Positions 25,181 through 32,361 of a stretch of DNA of 64,000 nucleotides are shown here, one piece after another (the first letter of the stretch is position 1; each line of letters starts with the position of its first letter). This stretch comes from W0P28-013 sp963658575. Lineage in GTDB: Bacteria; Bacteroidota; Bacteroidia; Bacteroidales; Paludibacteraceae. The notes below the pieces were generated by a model that was not told the origin of the DNA, searched no databases, and saw only the letters and a program-made list of their open reading frames with translations. The position numbers and the translations under genes were made by a program. The stretch covers positions 18,805 through 82,804 of the forward strand of contig CAVKQB010000004.1 of assembly GCA_963658575.1 (NCBI GenBank). Direction: 5' to 3'.

Positions 25181-25204
25181 GGACGTGGCACGCCACGTCC
25201 CTAC
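25181..25204. repeat. Palindrome GGACGTGGC-AC-GCCACGTCC followed by CTAC
   Basis: Perfect 9-bp arms (25181-25189, 25192-25200) with a 2-nt centre, followed by CTACAAT. A near copy lies at 28343-28362 in the opposite flank orientation (preceded by GTAGG). Confidence 0.8.
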
Positions 25205-25248
25205 AATACAATGGTTGAATTATTGAATTATTGAATGATTGAATTTTC

Positions 25249-25275
25249 GGGCGCAATTGATGCGCCCCTACAATT
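25249..25275. repeat. Palindrome GGGCGCA-N5-TGCGCCC followed by CTACAAT
   Basis: 7-bp arms at 25249-25255 and 25261-25267, again followed by CTACAATT. It shares its end with the GGACGTGGC palindrome but has a different stem, so it appears to be a second subfamily. Confidence 0.65.
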
Positions 25276-25382
25276 AAATTATTGAATTACTGAATCATTG
25301 ACTTATTGATTCATTGAATTTGAAAAATTTGTTGATTGGACAATTGGATAATTGAATAATTGATTTCGTGCGGGCAAAAAAA

Positions 25383-25416
25383 TGTCCGTGGGGCTTTTGG
25401 GAAAACCTCACGGACA
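25383..25416 (-). terminator. Terminator of the lipoprotein gene
   Basis: TGTCCGTG (25383-25390) pairs with CACGGACA (25409-25416), extended by G/C pairs towards the loop. On the minus strand the hairpin is followed by a run of seven T residues. Confidence 0.9.
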
Positions 25417-25465
25417 GATACAATCGCTATTGCTCGCCCACGAATGGGGCGGGGGAGTGCCGCGT

Positions 25466-25879
25466 TTACTTTTTGTCTTTGAATTTGCGCGAGAGAACAA
25501 CCTCGTCATCGTTGATGCGTTTCACCTCTACGGTAACTTGGCTAATGTCGAAGAAAGAGCAATAGGTGCTGTCGGCTTCGATTTCATCCATCGCTGCGTT
25601 GACGGCGTTTTTCACCTTTTCGTCCATCTTTTTGCGTTTACCGTTCAGTACGTAGGTTGTGCCGTCGTCGCTAAGAGGGGAGGCAATTTTTGCCACAGCG
25701 TCGCAGATTTTGGCTTCTGCACCGCTGAGTTTGTATGACATGTAAGAACCTTTGCTGCTTTCGGAAACGCCGATGGAATAGGCTTGGTCGCCCGTTACAT
25801 CTTTGTCGCAACTTGTGAATACGCAAGCGCACAGAACCATGCAGCATACTGCTGTCATCGAAAAAATCTTTTTCATCAT
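25466..25879 (-). CDS. Small lipoprotein of unknown function
   Basis: A protein of 137 residues (or 136 from the second Met) with a lipoprotein signal 'MVLCACVFTSC', followed by Asp-Lys-Asp; an Asp after the Cys often means retention or surface routing in Bacteroidetes, but this is uncertain. The mature part is short, mixed alpha/beta and charged, ending 'RKFKDKK'. No family is recognised. The frame is open upstream, but the start at 25879/25876 is chosen because it gives the signal peptide. A -7-type box TACTTTTG (minus strand) is at 25915-25922. A strong terminator follows. Confidence 0.75.
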   Translation of the reverse strand: MMKKIFSMTAVCCMVLCACVFTSCDKDVTGDQAYSIGVSESSKGSYMSYKLSGAEAKICDAVAKIASPLSDDGTTYVLNGKRKKMDEKVKNAVNAAMDEIEADSTYCSFFDISQVTVEVKRINDDEVVLSRKFKDKK

Positions 25880-26029
25880 GTTTTGTTTTTTGTTAAAACC
25901 TAAATTTGACGCCGCAAAAGTAGTAATTTTTTCAAAAACGTGAACATTGTGCCGAAAAAAATACAAAAAAACGGGAGGGCGGCTCTGTGCGAACCGTCCT
26001 CCTGTCGTTTTTTAGTGTCGGATTGCGGA

Positions 26030-27040
26030 CTATTTGCTCAATGCCAGCGCCACATTCACGGCGCAGGCCACGGTGCAGCCCACCATCGGGTTGTTGCCGA
26101 TGCCGAGGAATCCCATCATTTCGACGTGTGCCGGAACCGACGACGAGCCAGCGAATTGTGCGTCGCTGTGCATGCGTCCCATGGTGTCGGTCATGCCGTA
26201 CGAGGCGGGGCCGGCGGCCATGTTGTCGGGGTGCAGGGTGCGACCCGTGCCACCGCCCGAAGCCACGCTGAAGTAGGGTTTGCCGGCCAAGATGCGTTCT
26301 TTCTTGTAGGTGCCAGCCACTGGGTGTTGGAAACGTGTCGGGTTGGTGGAGTTGCCCGTGATGGACACATCGACGTTTTCTTTCCACAGAATGGCTACGC
26401 CTTCGCGCACGTCGTCGGCGCCGTAGCATTTCACTTTGGCGCGCGGGCCGTCGCTGTAGGCTGTCTCTTTCACCACTTTCAGTTCGCCCGTGTAGTAGTC
26501 GAACTCGGTTTGCACGTAGGTGAATCCGTTGATGCGGCTGATGATCATGGCGGCATCTTTGCCGAGCCCGTTCAGTATGCAGCGCAGCGGGTTTTTGCGT
26601 ACTTTGTTGGCCATTTCGGCGATTTTGATGGCACCTTCGGCGGCGGCAAACGATTCGTGGCCGGCGAGGAAGGCGAAGCATTGTGTTTCTTCGCGCAGCA
26701 GGCGTGCGGCCAAGTTGCCGTGTCCGAGTCCCACTTTGCGGTCGTCGGCTACGGAGCCGGGGATGCAGAAGCTCTGCAGTCCGATGCCGATGGCTTCGGC
26801 AGCTTCGGCGGCGTTTTTGCAGCCTTTTTTCAGTGCGATGGCCGTGCCAACGACGTATGCCCATTTGGCGTTTTCAAAGCAAATCATCTGCGTTTCTTCG
26901 CAGGTTTTATACGGGTCGAGACCTGCTTTTTCGCAGATTTCGTTGGCCTCTTCGATAGAGGAAATGCCGTTTTCGTTCAGAGCCGCCAGAATCTGTTTCA
27001 TGCGGCGGTCTTGGCTCTCAAATTTAACTTCTCTAATCAT
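26030..27040 (-). CDS. GGGtGRT family protein
   Basis: A 336-residue cytoplasmic protein carrying the family signature 'SVASGGGTGRTLHPDN' followed by 'AAGPASYGMTDTMGRMHSD'. The family is conserved in anaerobic Bacteroidetes and Firmicutes and usually stands beside a NifU-like gene, as here; no reaction has been assigned to it. Several Cys and His are conserved-looking ('IGIGLQSFCIPGS', 'FLAGHESF', 'MVGCTVACAVN'), compatible with a metal or Fe-S role (inference). It is the last gene of a leftward set with the four-helix and NifU-like genes. Confidence 0.85.
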   Translation of the reverse strand: MIREVKFESQDRRMKQILAALNENGISSIEEANEICEKAGLDPYKTCEETQMICFENAKWAYVVGTAIALKKGCKNAAEAAEAIGIGLQSFCIPGSVADDRKVGLGHGNLAARLLREETQCFAFLAGHESFAAAEGAIKIAEMANKVRKNPLRCILNGLGKDAAMIISRINGFTYVQTEFDYYTGELKVVKETAYSDGPRAKVKCYGADDVREGVAILWKENVDVSITGNSTNPTRFQHPVAGTYKKERILAGKPYFSVASGGGTGRTLHPDNMAAGPASYGMTDTMGRMHSDAQFAGSSSVPAHVEMMGFLGIGNNPMVGCTVACAVNVALALSK

Positions 27041-27052
27041 CTCTTTTTTGTT

Positions 27053-27087
27053 AAAAATGAATAATAAATAGTGAATAATGAATAATA
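27053..27087. repeat. AT-rich flank of the four-helix cassette (left)
   Basis: AAAATGAATAATAAATAG then TGAATAATGAATAAT. The complement of this word occurs on the other side of the four-helix gene at 27468-27500, so the gene is framed by imperfect inverted repeats. The same word is also dispersed elsewhere (for example 50866-50888). Confidence 0.6.
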
Positions 27088-27097
27088 GAATGGCAAA

Positions 27098-27478
27098 TCA
27101 TTGGTCGCTGGCGTTCGATGAATTGATGATGGCTGTAAGAATCTTGATTATTTCGCAACAATCGTTGAAAATGCTTTCGAACTGATGTTGTTCAATATAA
27201 TCGGTAGATTTTAGCAATTTTAGCCAATAACAGGTTTCGTTCGCCTCTTTGATTGCGATTTGCAATTTCGACCTAAACTCTTTTCGGGTGCAGCCATATT
27301 GTGCTTCGGCAATGTTGGCTCCGATGCTTGTGCCGCTTCGAAGCACTTGTCGCGACAATACTGTCTCGCATTTTTGTTCGTTGTCGTTGTAACGCAAAAA
27401 TTTGTAAAGATTCACTATGCGGATAGCAAACGCCTCACTTTTTTCGACGATAACATTCGACTGTCCCGAATTATTCAT
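27098..27478 (-). CDS. Four-helix bundle protein (23S rRNA intervening-sequence family)
   Basis: A 126-residue all-helical protein of the S23/IVP family: 'AFAIRIVNLYKFL', 'LSRQVLRSGTSIGANIAEAQYG' (broken at A), 'KLQIAIKEANETCYWLKLL'. Relatives are encoded in 23S rRNA intervening sequences and as stray single genes in many Bacteroidetes; the function is unknown. It sits between two genes that normally adjoin, and both of its edges are made of the same AT-rich 'aatgaataatgaataat' word in opposite orientation. This looks like an inserted cassette. Confidence 0.88.
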   Translation of the reverse strand: MNNSGQSNVIVEKSEAFAIRIVNLYKFLRYNDNEQKCETVLSRQVLRSGTSIGANIAEAQYGCTRKEFRSKLQIAIKEANETCYWLKLLKSTDYIEQHQFESIFNDCCEIIKILTAIINSSNASDQ

Positions 27479-27500
27479 TATTCATTTTTAATTGTTAATT
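27468..27500. repeat. AT-rich flank of the four-helix cassette (right)
   Basis: ATTATTCATTATTCAT then TTTTAATTGTTAATTATT. It is the inverted counterpart of 27053-27087 and overlaps the first codons and leader of the four-helix gene. Confidence 0.6.
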
Positions 27501-28200
27501 ATTCTTTGCGTGGGTCGATGGATTTGACTGCGCCCTGTTCGGGTTTGGTGCGGCCGTAGGTGCCGGTTACCGATTTCAGGGCTTCGTCGGCCGGAACGCC
27601 TTTTTTCACGGCATCCATGAATTTGCCCATGTGTACGAATTCGTAGCCGCACACTTGGTCGTCCTTATCGAGGAACATGCGTGTGATGTAGCCCTCGGTC
27701 AGTTGCAGGTAGCGCGTGCCTTTCTTTTTGGTGCCGTAGAGTGTGCCTGTTTGCGAAATCAGGCCTTTGCCCAAGTCTTCGAGGCCTGCGCCAATCATCA
27801 GTCCGCCTTCGGAGAAAGCCGATTGTGTGCGTCCGTAGACGATTTGTAGAAACAGTTCGCGCATGGCCGTGTTGATGGCGTCGCAAACCAAGTCGGTGTT
27901 CAGAGCCTCGAGCAGTGTTTTGCCAGGCAGGATTTCGGAGGCCATGGCGGCCGAGTGCGTCATGCCGGAGCAGCCGATAGTTTCGACCAAAGCCTCTTCG
28001 ATGATGCCTTCTTTCACGTTCAGCGTCAGTTTGCACGCGCCTTGTTGCGGTGCGCACCAGCCGATGCCGTGCGTTAAACCGGAGATGTCTTTTATCTCCT
28101 TGGCTTTCACCCATTTGCCCTCTTCGGGAATGGGTGCAGGCCCGTGGTTGGGGCCTTTGGCAACACAACACATGTGTTCCACTTCCTTTGAATAAACCAT
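27499..28200 (-). CDS. NifU-like Fe-S scaffold-type protein linked to GGGtGRT
   Basis: A 233-residue protein with a NifU_N/IscU-like core: 'GWCAPQQGACKLTLNV', 'ETIGCSGMTHSAAMASEI' and 'NTDLVCDAI' supply the conserved Cys positions. An N-terminal extension contains a Cys pair ('VEHMCCVAKGPNHGP'). NifU/IscU proteins assemble Fe-S clusters; this longer type is the usual genomic partner of GGGtGRT proteins. It is the first gene of the leftward set, with a -7 box TATCTTTG on the minus strand at 28249-28256. Confidence 0.87.
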   Translation of the reverse strand: MVYSKEVEHMCCVAKGPNHGPAPIPEEGKWVKAKEIKDISGLTHGIGWCAPQQGACKLTLNVKEGIIEEALVETIGCSGMTHSAAMASEILPGKTLLEALNTDLVCDAINTAMRELFLQIVYGRTQSAFSEGGLMIGAGLEDLGKGLISQTGTLYGTKKKGTRYLQLTEGYITRMFLDKDDQVCGYEFVHMGKFMDAVKKGVPADEALKSVTGTYGRTKPEQGAVKSIDPRKE

Positions 28201-28248
28201 AAGTTTTTAATTTTTATAGGGTTTGTAACTCACAAAAGTTCTAACCTG

Positions 28249-28256
28249 CAAAGATA
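28249..28256 (-). promoter_or_regulatory. -7 box TATCTTTG for NifU-like gene
   Basis: On the minus strand TATCTTTGCAG precedes the gene by 48 nt. Directly upstream (28264-28338) is an AAAGTG-type repeat tract, as at the speA and uvrA promoters. Confidence 0.7.
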
Positions 28257-28263
28257 CGAATTT

Positions 28264-28338
28264 AGTTTGAAAGTAGAAAAAGTGAGAAAGTGTAAAAGTC
28301 TATAAAGTGAAAAGTTTATAAAGTCTATAAAGTGAAAG
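28264..28338. repeat. AAAGTG tract upstream of NifU-like promoter
   Basis: Repeated 'gtgagaaagtgtaaaagt' and 'ctataaagtgaaaag' words. Similar tracts lie at 52472-52562, 55618-55675 and 63867-63934, in each case just upstream of a leftward gene. Confidence 0.7.
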
Positions 28339-28342
28339 GTAG

Positions 28343-28362
28343 GGACGTGGCGTGCCGCGTCC
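28343..28362. repeat. Palindrome GGACGTGGC-GT-GCCGCGTCC
   Basis: 9-bp arms with one T/C difference, preceded by TAGG. It is the same family as 25181-25200. Confidence 0.7.
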
Positions 28363-28390
28363 GATGGCGGCGTTGTTGGTCGTTTATCCC

Positions 28391-28438
28391 AAATCGGTCA
28401 TTAGAAAAATGAATGCAAATTTTTCTAATGACCGATTT
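28391..28438. terminator. Perfect 20-bp inverted repeat downstream of TPR gene
   Basis: AAATCGGTCATTAGAAAAAT (28391-28410) is exactly complementary to 28419-28438, with an 8-nt loop. It lies 52 bases after the TPR gene stop (minus strand). There is no T-run after the stem on either strand, so it may be a terminator, an mRNA 3'-end stabiliser or a miniature element. Confidence 0.6.
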
Positions 28439-28490
28439 TGGTTTATTCTTGTGGTAGCTGGTGCGTTGGTGCCATAAATTTCTTTGTTGG

Positions 28491-30140
28491 TTATTGGTCT
28501 TTTCGATTGTCCGTTTCCGTCCATTTCAGCAAGTCGAACTTGCGCTGCACCTCTTGTTGGCGGTATTTGTTGAGTATCTCGGCGAAGCGCGGCAGGTTGC
28601 GTATGTTGTTGAGGTCGGTATCGACGGCGATATGGTGAAACCCGCGATAGCCCAACGACATGGCTTTGTCGAAAGCGTCGAGTGCTTGTTCGGTGCGCCC
28701 CATGAGCGCGTTGAGGCACGCCGCGTCGTAGTAGTTGCCTTTGCTGGGGGCGTTTACAAGAATACTATCCATCCACGCCAAGGCCTCTGTGTCTCGTCCA
28801 AGATAATGAAGCGCATATTGACGCATAGAACCATAATAGATAATGGTGTCTGTGGCAAGCACTTGTTCGAAATCGGTTTTGGCTTGCGCCGTATCGCCTT
28901 GTATCAGTTCTATGCGGCCGCGCCAAAAGATGGTGTAAGGCTCTGGGTCGAGTTCGATGCTACGGGCGATATCCGACAAGGCGGCATCGTATTTTTTCTG
29001 CTCGAACTGCGCTATAGTGCGCAGGTAATACCCCCAAGCCGCATAGATTGGGAAATTCTGTATGACATACGAAAAATCGTTGAGTGCATTGGCATAGTCG
29101 CCAATCTCCTGATAGCAATTGCCGCGCTCGATGTATCCATCCGCAAGATCTGGCCTTATATTGAGCAACGCCGTGTAATCGGCCACCGCTTTGCGGTACT
29201 GATAGAGTTCTTGGTAGCACATTGCCCGATTGGCTAAAACGAATAGGTCGGCTGTGTCTAGCGTTTGCTCTATCAGATCGAGTTCTTTGATGGCATCGGC
29301 GTAGTACTCTTTCTCCCTATAGATGCGAACACGCAGGTATTTGTAGAACAACTGCAGATAACCCGTCAGGTTGTTTATCTGCTCGGACACGGCATTGAGC
29401 AGGTAGGGATATTCGGCACTGCCCCAAGTAATCAGCCAGTCCGTATCGCCAAAATCTCCTGTCTCGCCGTAATTGAGATTGAGGTAGCGGATATATTGGT
29501 CTATGAACTTGGTTATTTCGCCGTCCATCATGGCTATTTCGGCCGACAGCCGCCACGCCTGTGTGTTGTTGGGGTAGAGTTTGGTGATGGAGGCGACCAT
29601 GGCGCGTGCCTCGTCGTTTTTATTCAAGAGCCAAGCGCACCACGCTATATTCACCAGATACGAGTCGTTGGTCGGTGCCAGTGCGCTTGCCTTCTTGTAG
29701 TCCGCAAGGGCGGCAGCGTAGTTCTTCATTTGATAGTACAAATCGCCCCGTTCGGCATACGCGTGTGCAGCCTTCTTGTCTTTTTTGATGGCTGTGGTGT
29801 AGTCGTCCAGCGCCTTTTGATATTCGCCTATTCCGGCATAAATCGCGCCACGCAATAGATAACATTGGCAGACCGATATTCCCGATGTTTTGGCGTACTT
29901 GATTAGCATGTTGGCGTCCTGCAACGCTTTGCCGAATTCATTGAGTTCGGCATAGGCCCATAGACGGATGAGGTAGAGTTCGCCGTTTTTGGGGGATTTC
30001 TCCAATTCCGCAGTACACAGTTGCACGGCTTCGGCGTATTGTGCGCTGTCCAACAGTTGTTCGATTTGCGCAGTCTGCTGCGCCACGAGCGACATCGCCG
30101 ACAGGCAGAGTGTCGCCACAAGAATTCTCAGTTTGTTCAT
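28491..30140 (-). CDS. Secreted/periplasmic TPR protein
   Basis: A 549-residue protein with a signal peptide ('NKLRILVATLCLSAMSLVA') and about eight to ten TPR-like repeats over nearly the whole length: 'ALQDANMLIKYAKTSG', 'ALDDYTTAIKKDKKAAHAYAE', 'ALADYKKASALAPTNDSYL' and 'AVADYTALLNIRPDLADGYIE' are clear, with Gly/Tyr/Pro positions as in TPRs (longest runs shortened). It likely forms a protein-binding solenoid in the periplasm. It is divergent from the AAA ATPase gene and next to the FHA/kinase operon, but nothing shows it belongs to that system. Confidence 0.85.
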   Translation of the reverse strand: MNKLRILVATLCLSAMSLVAQQTAQIEQLLDSAQYAEAVQLCTAELEKSPKNGELYLIRLWAYAELNEFGKALQDANMLIKYAKTSGISVCQCYLLRGAIYAGIGEYQKALDDYTTAIKKDKKAAHAYAERGDLYYQMKNYAAALADYKKASALAPTNDSYLVNIAWCAWLLNKNDEARAMVASITKLYPNNTQAWRLSAEIAMMDGEITKFIDQYIRYLNLNYGETGDFGDTDWLITWGSAEYPYLLNAVSEQINNLTGYLQLFYKYLRVRIYREKEYYADAIKELDLIEQTLDTADLFVLANRAMCYQELYQYRKAVADYTALLNIRPDLADGYIERGNCYQEIGDYANALNDFSYVIQNFPIYAAWGYYLRTIAQFEQKKYDAALSDIARSIELDPEPYTIFWRGRIELIQGDTAQAKTDFEQVLATDTIIYYGSMRQYALHYLGRDTEALAWMDSILVNAPSKGNYYDAACLNALMGRTEQALDAFDKAMSLGYRGFHHIAVDTDLNNIRNLPRFAEILNKYRQQEVQRKFDLLKWTETDNRKDQ

Positions 30141-30222
30141 AGTTTTTTTTGATTTTATAAGAGTTTGTTATTTGATAAATATGTTTCGTTTTTGCAATTT
30201 CGCACTATGATAATGTCAGACA

Positions 30223-30254
30223 TTTGCCGTTTCCGTTTTTTTGTAGTACTTTTG
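30223..30254 (+). promoter_or_regulatory. Promoter of the AAA ATPase gene
   Basis: TTTG (30223-30226), a 20-nt spacer and TACTTTTG (30247-30254). An imperfect palindrome GGTTCACTA-CT-TAGTGGACC (30267-30286) begins 12 nt after the -7 box, in the transcribed leader, and AACAGTGAAC (30291-30300) repeats part of it. Confidence 0.82.
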
Positions 30255-30315
30255 CATTGTTCTTACGGTTCACTACTTAGTGGACCACAAAACAGTGAAC
30301 TTATATTGATTCGTT

Positions 30316-31449
30316 ATGGTACAAGGAATTAACCGCTCGTTTATTTATGGTGTATCGGTGTCGGGCGACAACTTTACCGACCGCGTGAAAGAGACACAGC
30401 GTCTGAAAAAGGACTTTGAGAATGGGCTCAATGTGGTGCTTATCTCGCCTCGGCGCATGGGAAAAACTTCGCTCGTGAAGCGCGTGCAGCAAGTGGTGGA
30501 CACCTCAATAATTCATACGGTATATGTCGATATCTACGACTGCAAGTCGGAATACGATTTCTACAATAAGTTTGTCGAGGCGGTTCTCAAGCAGACCTCG
30601 GGCAAGATGGAACTTTTTTTGGAAAAGGCCAAGAAGTTTCTCACGCGCCTGACGCCAAAAATCTCGTTCAGCCCCGACCCTACGGCGGATTATTCGGTTT
30701 CGCTGGGCATTACGCCCAAGGAGTATTCTCCAGAAGAGATTCTCCAACTGCCCGAACTCGTGGCACAGCAGATGGGCAAGCATATTGTGGTGTGCATCGA
30801 CGAGTTTCAGCAAGTGGCCGAATTGCCCGATTCGCTGCAGGTGCAGAAGCGTATGCGTGGCGTATGGCAGCACCAGCAGCAGGTCTCCTACTGCTTGTTT
30901 GGCAGCCGTCAGCACATGATGAACAAACTGTTTCAAAACAGGTCGATGCCGTTCTACCAATTTGGCGAGCCAAATTATCTGCAACCCATTCCGACGGAAG
31001 AGTGGATTCCGTTTATTCGGCAGAAATTTACCGAAAAAGGATTGACCATCGCCGACGAGCATATCCGTACCATCTGCGAAACGGTTGGCAACCAATCGTC
31101 GTATGTGCAGCAGTTGGCGTGGAATGTGATGATTAACACCAACACCGAAGTTACAGAGCAAACCATACAAGCCGGCATTGGCGACCTGCTTATACAGTGC
31201 ACGCCGTTGTTTATGGAGCAAACGAGCGGCTTGTCGAGTTACCAAATGAACTTTCTGAAAGCCATTGCTGCTGGGCAGCACAATCAGTTTACCTCCGCTT
31301 CGGTGCTCCGCGACTACCGCTTGGGCAGCAAGTCGAATGTCGATCGTATGCAGAATGTTCTGCGCGATAAAGACTACATTGTTGTTGCGCCCGACGGCCT
31401 TTTCCTCTCCGACCCTGTGATGGCATTGTGGCTCAGGTCGAAACTATGA
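30316..31449 (+). CDS. AAA/STAND-type ATPase (archaeal ATPase family)
   Basis: A 377-residue P-loop ATPase of the PF01637-like group. Walker A is 'PRRMGKTSL' (about 45-53), Walker B 'HIVVCIDEFQQ' (about 155-165), and a sensor-like Arg lies in 'CLFGSRQHMM'. The C-terminal 100 residues form a winged-helix-like region ('LSSYQMNFLKAIAAGQ', 'ASVLRDYRLGSKSNVDRM'). It begins with 'FIYGVSVSGDNFTDRVKE', typical of these orphan Bacteroidetes ATPases. The role of the family is unclear. It is convergent with the end of the FHA/kinase operon (57-nt gap). Confidence 0.82.
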   Translation: MVQGINRSFIYGVSVSGDNFTDRVKETQRLKKDFENGLNVVLISPRRMGKTSLVKRVQQVVDTSIIHTVYVDIYDCKSEYDFYNKFVEAVLKQTSGKMELFLEKAKKFLTRLTPKISFSPDPTADYSVSLGITPKEYSPEEILQLPELVAQQMGKHIVVCIDEFQQVAELPDSLQVQKRMRGVWQHQQQVSYCLFGSRQHMMNKLFQNRSMPFYQFGEPNYLQPIPTEEWIPFIRQKFTEKGLTIADEHIRTICETVGNQSSYVQQLAWNVMINTNTEVTEQTIQAGIGDLLIQCTPLFMEQTSGLSSYQMNFLKAIAAGQHNQFTSASVLRDYRLGSKSNVDRMQNVLRDKDYIVVAPDGLFLSDPVMALWLRSKL

Positions 31450-31506
31450 GTGCCGCAGCACTCTGTCTGACAATATATCAAAGAACGTTATTTTTGGGTG
31501 AACTAG

Positions 31507-32361
31507 CTATAAAACTGGGCGCACCGACCGCCCCCAGTAGCGGTCGTCGCCGATCCCGCACACGTAGACCGAGCCGGAGCGCACGATCCACGCGCTGCCC
31601 GGGTAGTCGGTGCCGAGCGAACTCGACCAACAGCAGCCGAACGAGCCAGCGTCGAACAGGACATCGTCGTGGCGATAGCCCGCCGCAGGCAAAAAGATGC
31701 TGTTGCCGTTCGAGGCTTTCACTTCGTAGCCGGCTACGCCCGTGCCGTTGTAGTTGATGGTCCATGTCCAAGTGCACTTCTCGCGTAACTCTGTCCATTC
31801 GGCATCGGTAGGCATACGCCAATTGTCGCCCCAGTTTTTGGCAGCAGCATCGTCGCTGGCTTCGAGCGTGGTTCTGCCGTCGGTGCCATTATACTTGGTT
31901 AGTTTGCTGTAATCGCCATTGTAATTGTAGGTACCATACTTGTAGGTGTTCCACGAGTAATCGCTCTTGGCTTCGGTTTCGCCCCACGCATAGTAGTTTC
32001 CGTACTTTTCGGGGCTGGTGGCACCCACATTGCAGGTCGCCCACTTCACGCTCAAGCCAAGATCGACCCATGCATGGCCATTCTCCGTGCCAGTGGTAGA
32101 TGAATAGTCCCGAACCGATGTACTCAATTGGGAACCAGACGAGGCGTTGCATTTGTCTATCAATGTTTGGACGCTAGGGTAGTCGTCGCCGCACTCGTTT
32201 TTGGCGAATTCAAACAACTTTTGGGCTGTTTGGTAGTCGCCTTCGTTATATTTTTGTTTCCCTTCGGCCATGGCGGCGTCGCATAGTTCGTCGGCCTGCA
32301 CGGCTGGCACCGCATACAGCAGCGCAAGGACTGCCAAGCATATTCGTACAAGGTGTTTCAT
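31507..32361 (-). CDS. Secreted FISUMP-domain protein (copy 1), last gene of FHA/kinase operon
   Basis: A 284-residue protein with a signal peptide ('KHLVRICLAVLALLYAVPAVQA'), a TPR-like hairpin ('EGKQKYNEGDYQTAQKLFEFA', broken at Y), a short linker and a FISUMP (Fibrobacter succinogenes major paralogous) domain: 'HAWVDLGLSVKWATCNVGA', 'YYAWGETEAKSDYSWNTY', 'NWRMPTDAEWTEL', ending 'GRSVRPVL'. Its start ATG (32361) overlaps the TGA of the kinase gene, so it is translationally coupled to it. It is a close paralogue of the gene at 36766-38349; the first 160 bp are nearly 90% identical by eye. It is likely an envelope or surface output of the operon. Confidence 0.85.
   Translation of the reverse strand: MKHLVRICLAVLALLYAVPAVQADELCDAAMAEGKQKYNEGDYQTAQKLFEFAKNECGDDYPSVQTLIDKCNASSGSQLSTSVRDYSSTTGTENGHAWVDLGLSVKWATCNVGATSPEKYGNYYAWGETEAKSDYSWNTYKYGTYNYNGDYSKLTKYNGTDGRTTLEASDDAAAKNWGDNWRMPTDAEWTELREKCTWTWTINYNGTGVAGYEVKASNGNSIFLPAAGYRHDDVLFDAGSFGCCWSSSLGTDYPGSAWIVRSGSVYVCGIGDDRYWGRSVRPVL

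Larger units (their letters stand above)
24839..25465. other. Long gene-free repeat mosaic
   Basis: 627 bases without a gene. In order: the GCGCGAAGCGC-type repeat that also forms the 3' end of the preceding gene (about 24800-24875); 'tagcaag(aca)caag' words; a GCGAAGCAGG element (24941-25001); 'aattaagaattaag' runs; a GGACGTGGC palindrome (25181-25200); a GGGCGCA palindrome (25249-25267); long AT-rich 'attgaattattgaat' words (25210-25365); and a terminator for the leftward lipoprotein gene. Confidence 0.75.
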
